Source: Pirellulaceae bacterium (GTDB lineage Bacteria; Planctomycetota; Planctomycetia; Pirellulales; Pirellulaceae). From it: 47,732 nucleotides of DNA. A program made the translations under genes and the position numbers. Where the stretch lies: assembly GCA_023382975.1 (NCBI GenBank), contig JAHDXO010000071.1:1-47732 (forward strand), given 5' to 3'. Each line of letters begins with the position of its first letter. Position 1 is the first letter of the stretch. The notes under the pieces are model-generated. The model worked only from the letters and a program-made list of their open reading frames with translations. It was not told the DNA's origin and made no database searches. Below, piece after piece: positions 42,379 through 47,732 of the stretch.

Positions 42379-44247
42379 ATGACGATCGACAAAGTCGATG
42401 TCGATCCGAATAGCTTGTTGTCGGATCTGTTTCGCGAGCACCCGGAGACCCGGGCAGTCTTCAACCGGTACGGTTTGCGCGGCTGTGGCGGCGATCACGG
42501 CCCCGCGGAATCGCTGGCCTTTTTCGCCGAAGCGCACGGCGTTCCGCTCGACCAGTTGCTGGCCGAGATCCACCAAGTGATCCGCGATCCCGTGGCGCGG
42601 GAAGCAGCTCGGACGCAGTTGGCCGAAGACCAGCGCCCGCGTTTGGCGGACGCGATCTACCAGCCGTTTTTCCTGGCCGGCCTGGCGGTGATCGTGACGG
42701 TCGGAGCCGCTTGGGGCGCCTGGTTGCTGGTGAAGATCGGCTGGACCGGGACCTTTACCGGCGTCACGATCCACGAGGTGAACGCACACGGCCACGCACA
42801 GATCATGGGCTGGGTGGGGCTGTTCATCATGGGATTCGCCTGCCAGGCTTTTCCGCGGATGTGGCAGGTGGACCTGCCCGCGCCTCGCTTGGCTCTGCTC
42901 ACTTGGTGGTTCATGCTGGCCGGGATCGCCGCGCGCAGCACGGCGATGATGGCGTCCGAGACCGCTTGGGCCAGCGGGTTGCACCGGGCGGGCGCCGCGG
43001 TGGAAATCGCGGCCGTGGCCGTGTTCATCGGTCTGTTGACGACCGCCTTTTTCAGCAGCCGCATTCGCATGCAGCCTTACGTCGGCTTCGTCTTTGCCGC
43101 GTTGGTCTGCTTCCTGATCCAGACCGTCTACAGCAGTTGGCACATCGGCCAATTGATCGCTGCGCCGACGCGCGACGCGCTGCTGCAGCAGGTGGCAATG
43201 TTCCAGGCGTCGTTGCGAGACATCCAGATCCACGGCCTGGGGCTGATGATGATCCTGGGCGTCGGTATCCGCATGTTCCCCGCCATCTTCGGCCTGCCCG
43301 AGACGCCGGACCGGCGCGGCTGGACTGCGCTGGGAGTGCTGCTGGCGGCGATCGGACTGGAGGTCTTCTTGCTGCCGGCGTATCAAATGACGGGCAATCG
43401 CAACCTGGCCTACGGGATGCTCTTGCCGTGGATGATGTTGCCCGTCGGTGCCGGACTGATCGTCGGGCCGTGGCGGCTGTGGCGCCCATTGCCCGAACCG
43501 GGGCGGAGCGACCGCAGCGGCAAGTTCATCCGGGTGGCATTCGCCTGGCTATTCTTGTCCTTCGGCATGTTGTTGCTATTGCCCGTCTATCAGGCGGCCA
43601 GTGGGATTGCGTTCAGCCATGCGTACTACGGCGCCGTCCGGCACGCGATCACGGTCGGATTCATCTCGATGATGATCGTCGGGATGGGCGCCAAGGTCGT
43701 GCCGACGCTGCGAGGCATCGAGCCCGATCGGCTGCCGGCCTTGTGGCCGACCTTCGTGCTGCTGAACGTCGGCTGTTTCTGGCGAGTGGCATCCCAGGTA
43801 ATGACCGATTGGCTTCCGGTTTTCTACGGAGTCGTCGCCGTCAGCGGATTGCTGGAATGGACGGCCCTGGTGCTGTGGGCCGCCCACCTGTGCGCCGTCA
43901 TGCGAGGCTGGGGGAAGTACCGCCAGGAGGGAGACACGGGGTGGGGCCCGGTGCCCGACCAGATCGAGGCCGAGCACCGCGTGGCAGCGGTCCTGGCCTG
44001 GCATCCGGAGCTGGAGCCGGTGTTCGTCGAGCACGGCTTCGAGTTGATCCGCAATCCGGTGCTGCGGCGAACGGTGGCGCGACAAGTCACGCTGCAACAA
44101 GTCTGCCGAATGAAAGGCGTGGATCTGGATGCGTTCCTGGAAGCGCTCCGGCGCTCGCGGCAAGTGCCCGATCCCGCAGGCTGCCCCGCGGAACCGCCTC
44201 GGCTGGTGCCGCTGAACGTCGGGACACCACGGCGAAGTGAAGACTGA
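42379..44247 (+). CDS. nnrS: NnrS-like membrane protein with DUF1858-like domains at both ends
   Basis: The 622-residue protein begins with AGGAG 6 nt before ATG. Residues ~5-70 form a helical DUF1858/ScdA-N-like domain (LLSDLFREHPETRAVFNRYG then LRGCGG). About 12 membrane helices follow in the NnrS pattern (YQPFFLAGLAVIV, HEVNAHGHAQIMGWVGLFIM, IQIHGLGLMMILGVGIRMFP, HAITVGFISMMIVGMG), with conserved histidines for heme/metal. A second DUF1858-like domain (VLAWHPELEPVFVEHGFELI then RNPVLRRTVARQVTL) is at ~535-595. NnrS is a heme- and copper-containing protein that protects against NO-derived stress. The gene is transcribed divergently from the racemase run, with the palindrome between. Confidence 0.85.
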   Translation: MTIDKVDVDPNSLLSDLFREHPETRAVFNRYGLRGCGGDHGPAESLAFFAEAHGVPLDQLLAEIHQVIRDPVAREAARTQLAEDQRPRLADAIYQPFFLAGLAVIVTVGAAWGAWLLVKIGWTGTFTGVTIHEVNAHGHAQIMGWVGLFIMGFACQAFPRMWQVDLPAPRLALLTWWFMLAGIAARSTAMMASETAWASGLHRAGAAVEIAAVAVFIGLLTTAFFSSRIRMQPYVGFVFAALVCFLIQTVYSSWHIGQLIAAPTRDALLQQVAMFQASLRDIQIHGLGLMMILGVGIRMFPAIFGLPETPDRRGWTALGVLLAAIGLEVFLLPAYQMTGNRNLAYGMLLPWMMLPVGAGLIVGPWRLWRPLPEPGRSDRSGKFIRVAFAWLFLSFGMLLLLPVYQAASGIAFSHAYYGAVRHAITVGFISMMIVGMGAKVVPTLRGIEPDRLPALWPTFVLLNVGCFWRVASQVMTDWLPVFYGVVAVSGLLEWTALVLWAAHLCAVMRGWGKYRQEGDTGWGPVPDQIEAEHRVAAVLAWHPELEPVFVEHGFELIRNPVLRRTVARQVTLQQVCRMKGVDLDAFLEALRRSRQVPDPAGCPAEPPRLVPLNVGTPRRSED

Positions 44248-44358
44248 GACAAGACCGCAGGGATTGATCTCGTAGGAGCTTGTCCGTAGCTTGGACCGGC
44301 GATCGCAGGCACGCACTGCTCCCGGTCCAGTGCAGCGAGAAATCCGGCTATCCGTCCC

Positions 44359-44688
44359 TCATAATGCAATCCCCGCGGCGCGCAACTGGCGTTCGAGGGG
44401 CCATCCCTCCGGGCACCTGTCCGGGCTGAACCAAATGCATCCTCCGGGAACCCAGTTCCGAAGGTACTGAGCAAAGCTCTGCGGCTGAGCAGTGCCGGGC
44501 TCGTCATCATTGCCGAACTCGAAACCACAGCACGGGCAAACATCGTAGGAGGGCGTGCCGTAACGCTGACTGTACGGCGGCTCGCCATGAGCAATCCAAG
44601 GCGGCAGTCCGATATGCGCATAAGGAGCTACGTCGAGCGCGGGGAACCCGCAGCAGGGGCATACGAACTTTGATCGGATTAAGGTCAT
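44359..44688 (-). CDS. Cys-rich CPCC-family small protein
   Basis: The 109-residue protein has CPCCGFPA near residue 10 and CPCCGFEFG near residue 51, the two CPCC pairs that define the Cys_rich_CPCC family (PF14206), likely a zinc-binding treble-clef-like fold. It ends in WFSPDRCPEGWPLERQLRAAGI. Family members are small cytoplasmic proteins of unknown function, often in toxin/immunity or mobile contexts. It stands alone: the NnrS-like gene ends 111 nt to the left on the other strand. Confidence 0.75.
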   Translation of the reverse strand: MTLIRSKFVCPCCGFPALDVAPYAHIGLPPWIAHGEPPYSQRYGTPSYDVCPCCGFEFGNDDEPGTAQPQSFAQYLRNWVPGGCIWFSPDRCPEGWPLERQLRAAGIAL

Positions 44689-44906
44689 GGGGTTCTAGCC
44701 AGCCGAACCGATGACTGTCCAAAACGGCCTATTGCGGACACCGCGGGTTTGGGATGGGCCGAACGAAGCGGCTGGCTGTCCGGCCCGCCGCCTTGTCTCG
44801 ATTGTCGCTTCAATCCTCTGCCTGTCAAGCAGTTGAATCGGAAGCGAGTGAGTGCCCCTCAGCGGAATGAGCCGACGAGGCGGTCTTGCTAAGAGGATAC
44901 GGTCGT

Positions 44907-45632
44907 TCAGGCGTTGGTTTGGTGCTTGTTGCGGGGGCTGCGAACGGTGGCTGCGATCGCGGCGAAGAACAGTCCGGTTCCCAACGCCATCACCCACGCC
45001 AAGGTGACGAACGGAAACAGGACTCGGCCCAGTTCGCGTTGTGCGACGACCGAACTCCAGTTGCCAGGCATGGTGGCGATCGCCAAGCCGGTCACGGTCA
45101 GATTCGCCAGCGCGACAAGCAACACTCCGACGAAAAATGCGCGAGCCACTCCGCGCAGTTGAAGGATCAACAACCCGGTCAAGGCAGGAACCGCCAAGGC
45201 GGCCATGACCATCAGAGCGCCTCGCAAGCCGGGCGGCAGCACGGCGCCCAGCGCCACCCAAACCAGGATGAACGCAACGACTCCGCATACAGCTTGCGCC
45301 ACCACGCGGCCCTGCGTCGGACCGGTGGCGTCGGGGCCGATCGATTCCGGTCCGGTGTCGATTCTCAATTGATACCAGAGCTGTATCGCTTCCAGCCGCT
45401 GCGAAATCAGGACGGTGACCAGTCCCAGCAGCATGATCCCGGCAGCGATGTTCCGCATGACCAAGGCGGCATCGACCCACTCGCGGTCGGAGCCGCGGGT
45501 GGCCGACCCGCCCAGCAACGCAGCTCCGAATGCCAGAACGCCCCCGGCCGCGACGATCCCCCAACCGATCCGGCGCACCAGACGCCGCCGCTTTTCAAGC
45601 AGTTCGGGCTCGTCGCGCGTGGTTTCGTCCAT
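44907..45632 (-). CDS. Small multi-pass membrane protein of unknown function
   Basis: I use the ATG of MDETTRDEPELLEKRR (241 residues); a TTG frame starting at 45665 is also open but weaker. An acidic and basic cytoplasmic N-terminus is followed by about six membrane helices (IGWGIVAAGGVLAFGAALLG, IMLLGLVTVLIS, VVAFILVWVALGAVLPPG, LMVMAALAVPALTGLLI, FVGVLLVALANLTVTGLAIA, FVTLAWVMALGTGLFFAAIA). No motif is recognised. It is 61 nt downstream of the fucosidase gene on the same strand, so co-transcription is likely, but a functional link is unclear. Confidence 0.7.
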   Translation of the reverse strand: MDETTRDEPELLEKRRRLVRRIGWGIVAAGGVLAFGAALLGGSATRGSDREWVDAALVMRNIAAGIMLLGLVTVLISQRLEAIQLWYQLRIDTGPESIGPDATGPTQGRVVAQAVCGVVAFILVWVALGAVLPPGLRGALMVMAALAVPALTGLLILQLRGVARAFFVGVLLVALANLTVTGLAIATMPGNWSSVVAQRELGRVLFPFVTLAWVMALGTGLFFAAIAATVRSPRNKHQTNA

Positions 45633-45693
45633 GGGCAGCGCACCGGCGAAAGTGAAATGGAACAACCGACCAGCGGGGCAGCAGACACAACGT

Positions 45694-47505
45694 TCAACTC
45701 GCTGGTTTCAGCGTGATCGACTTCAGATTCATCGGCCGCCAGCCGGCCGGCACGGCGCGGACCTCGAGTCGAGTCGCGCCCGGCGAGCCGATACGGAGCC
45801 GACCTACGTCGACGACGGTAAACCGGCCGTAGTCGCCGGTCGCCGGCGCCGCCGCGCTCAGCCGCTGATCCCCGACGACGATCTCGAACTGTCCGCTGGC
45901 TTCGGCCGCGATCATCGCACTCACGGCGAAATCACCGGGCCGGTCGACGCGGAAACTCCACTCGACCCACTCGCTGGGATTCAGCCAGAAACCGATGTTG
46001 TCGCGTTTTTCGCCGGCCTCGTAGCGGATCTGGGAACCGTGGCACGTCGCATCCGACGCGGCCAGATGGATGGTGCCGTCGGGCCGCTGAACGGTGGCGG
46101 TCAAGTCGATGTCCAGATCGCCCTGCACTTGAAGCGCGACCACGCTGCAGATCTTATCCGGCGCGGCGTCAGGCAGATGGACCACGCAGCCCGCGTCGGT
46201 CGCGGACGTCTTCAGCGCCGCCCGGTTCGGATCGGCCAGCAGACGCGCCTCCGTGATCGCGTTCTTCAAGCCCGGCACCAGCAATCGGCCATCGCCGGGC
46301 CAGTGGAACACGTGCAGATACAGCGTGGTTCCCGTGGCGTCGGACTTCTTCGTGCAGCGGCCCCACGGCAACTGCTTGAAGGGACTGGCCTGGGTTCCGT
46401 ACAGCGATTCGCCATTGACCTTCATCCAGCGGCCGATCGCCTGCAACCGCTCGACCGACGGCGCGGGGATCTCGCCTTCGGCGGTCGGCCCGACGTTCAG
46501 CAGGTAATTGCCGCCCTTGGAGGCGATGTCGACCAGATTGCGGATCAGCGTTTCGTCGCTCTTCCAGTTGTGGTCGTCGCGTTTGAAGCCCCATGTGTCG
46601 TTCATCGTCATGCACGATTCCCAATCCACACCCGGCAGTCCGGTGGCCGGAATCTGCTGTTCGGGAGTGCCGAAGTCGCCGGCGTACTGCTGATCGCCAC
46701 CGCTCAGCCCCTCCATGCCTCGACGGCCTTTGCCGACGCGGTTGTTGATGATCAGCGACGGCTTCAATTCCCGCAGGTAAAGGTACAGATCCCGCCCGTC
46801 GGATTCTTCCCACCACGAGGGCCATTCGCCGTCGAACCACAGGACTTCGGTGTCGCAGGTCTCGATCAATTCGCGCAGTTGCTTCTTCATGTAAGCGATG
46901 TACTCGGCCTTGCGTCCTTCGAGCATTTTGGTTGGGTTGTACCGTGCGTCGCTGCCGCGCTGCTGCGACGGATGGTGCCAGTCCATGATCGAGTAGTACG
47001 TGCAGAACTTGATGCCCTGCTTGCGGCATGCTTCGGCCAGCGGCTTCAGCAGATCCCGGCCGTACGGCGTCGCATCGACAACGTCCCAGTCGGTGGCCTT
47101 CGAGTCGAACAGACAGAAACCGTCGTGGTGTTTGGACGTGATCACGACGTACTTCATGCCGGCCTCTTTGGCCAGCCGAGCCCATTGGTCCGCATCGAAC
47201 TTGTCCGGTTGGAACCGGGCGGCTAACTTCTGGTAGTCTTCGACCGGGATGTTCGCGCGGTCCATGATCCATTCGCCGATGCCCGGAACCGGCTGGTCGT
47301 TCCAGACGCCGGCCGGAATCGCGTACAGGCCCCAATGGATGAACATGCCGAAGCGCGCGTCGCGCCACCAGGCCATTCGCTCGTCCCGCTGCTCGGCCGT
47401 CTCGGGATTCCAAGACTCGTCCTCCCCCGCCGCAGCCAACGCGGGCATCCCCAGCAACGCAGCCAGCAACAGCGCCCCGTACTTCGCAGACAGCTTTCCG
47501 GTCAT
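45694..47505 (-). CDS. Secreted alpha-L-fucosidase (GH29) with C-terminal beta domain
   Basis: The 603-residue enzyme starts at MTGKLSAKYG with AAGGAG upstream. The signal peptide ends around ALAAAG. The GH29 catalytic barrel spans ~35-375: RFGMFIHWGLYAIPAG, the VVITSKHHDGFCLFDS motif, FCTYYSIMDWHHP and VLWFDGEWPSWWEES, with D225 as the likely nucleophile. After the barrel follow beta-sandwich regions, the last part (VDRPGDFAVSAMIAAEASGQ) resembling a carbohydrate-binding domain. It cleaves fucose from glycans outside the cell or in the periplasm, consistent with the sulfatase in this window (fucose-containing sulfated polysaccharides are a guess). The membrane protein gene follows it. Confidence 0.93.
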   Translation of the reverse strand: MTGKLSAKYGALLLAALLGMPALAAAGEDESWNPETAEQRDERMAWWRDARFGMFIHWGLYAIPAGVWNDQPVPGIGEWIMDRANIPVEDYQKLAARFQPDKFDADQWARLAKEAGMKYVVITSKHHDGFCLFDSKATDWDVVDATPYGRDLLKPLAEACRKQGIKFCTYYSIMDWHHPSQQRGSDARYNPTKMLEGRKAEYIAYMKKQLRELIETCDTEVLWFDGEWPSWWEESDGRDLYLYLRELKPSLIINNRVGKGRRGMEGLSGGDQQYAGDFGTPEQQIPATGLPGVDWESCMTMNDTWGFKRDDHNWKSDETLIRNLVDIASKGGNYLLNVGPTAEGEIPAPSVERLQAIGRWMKVNGESLYGTQASPFKQLPWGRCTKKSDATGTTLYLHVFHWPGDGRLLVPGLKNAITEARLLADPNRAALKTSATDAGCVVHLPDAAPDKICSVVALQVQGDLDIDLTATVQRPDGTIHLAASDATCHGSQIRYEAGEKRDNIGFWLNPSEWVEWSFRVDRPGDFAVSAMIAAEASGQFEIVVGDQRLSAAAPATGDYGRFTVVDVGRLRIGSPGATRLEVRAVPAGWRPMNLKSITLKPAS

Positions 47506-47732
47506 GTCCCAGTTCTCCTTCGATGTTGATCGACGATGGTTCCGCAAAACGGCTCGCACAGCCTCCGCCAAACGGACAGTATGGCCCGCGGCCGAAGAAT
47601 TGCAACACCCGGCGCAACAAGCCGTCACAGCAGTTCGTAGATGTCTGGCCGGCGCACCGTCAATTGCGCGCGGCTTCGTTTAACGGCAAGCCGAAGGAGG
47701 CTGCTGAAAAAGTCGTGGGGTAAGCTTCCAGC
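47506..47732. other. Intergenic end of the window
   Basis: The region upstream of the fucosidase gene contains no recognisable gene; short frames on both strands are not protein-like. No clear promoter pair was identified. Confidence 0.4.

Overview
The window is GC-rich bacterial chromosome and reads like a planctomycete, most likely Pirellulales-like. The evidence is the gene repertoire: a secreted Cys-type sulfatase, two tandem DUF1080 domains in one secreted protein, a twin-arginine Gfo/Idh/MocA oxidoreductase, a PQQ-like beta-propeller protein, a GH29 fucosidase, a DUF4129 membrane protein, long TPR proteins and loosely packed genes on both strands. No phage, CRISPR array or plasmid functions were seen. 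The only mobile-element trace is a broken IS66-like transposase near 31 kb.

Layout. 1-1.4 kb: the end of an unrecognised gene, a gene-poor stretch with two degenerate tRNA-like folds, then tRNA-Val(UAC) with a terminator. 1.5-6.1 kb: a TPR protein/RluD operon (minus) divergent from a PcrA/UvrD helicase (plus). 6.1-9.8 kb (minus): pentapeptide-repeat protein, response regulator fused to an RsbW-like ATPase, double-DUF1080 protein, and a small secreted Cys-rich metal-binding-type protein. 10-14 kb: a very large hybrid histidine kinase. 14.3-22.9 kb (plus): Gfo/Idh/MocA oxidoreductase, sulfatase, thioredoxin-like [2Fe-2S] ferredoxin, PQQ-propeller protein and a 1199-residue TPR protein. 22.9-30.5 kb (minus): thioesterase overlapping an rpsR that stands outside its usual operon, DUF4129 protein, argG, a strikingly degenerate MurF-like protein and an intact MurE.

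30.6-35.2 kb is an accessory patch: transposase remnant, FAD-dependent oxidoreductase and a secreted protein of unknown function. 35.5-44.2 kb is the most interesting block. It holds a quinol-dependent nitric oxide reductase translationally coupled to a radical SAM/SPASM protein; a convergent four-gene run of Asp/Glu racemase-like protein, GNAT, hemerythrin-like protein and cytochrome P450; and, divergent from that run across a near-perfect 22-bp palindrome, an NnrS-like membrane protein with a DUF1858-like domain at each end. I interpret it as a nitric-oxide / nitrosative-stress island. The P450 lacks the I-helix acid usual in O2-activating P450s, as fungal NO-reducing P450s do, so a direct role in NO chemistry is a testable hypothesis. 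44.4-47.5 kb: a CPCC protein, a small membrane protein and a secreted GH29 fucosidase.

All calls come from reading the sequence. No database search was run, and family assignments rest on recognised motifs.
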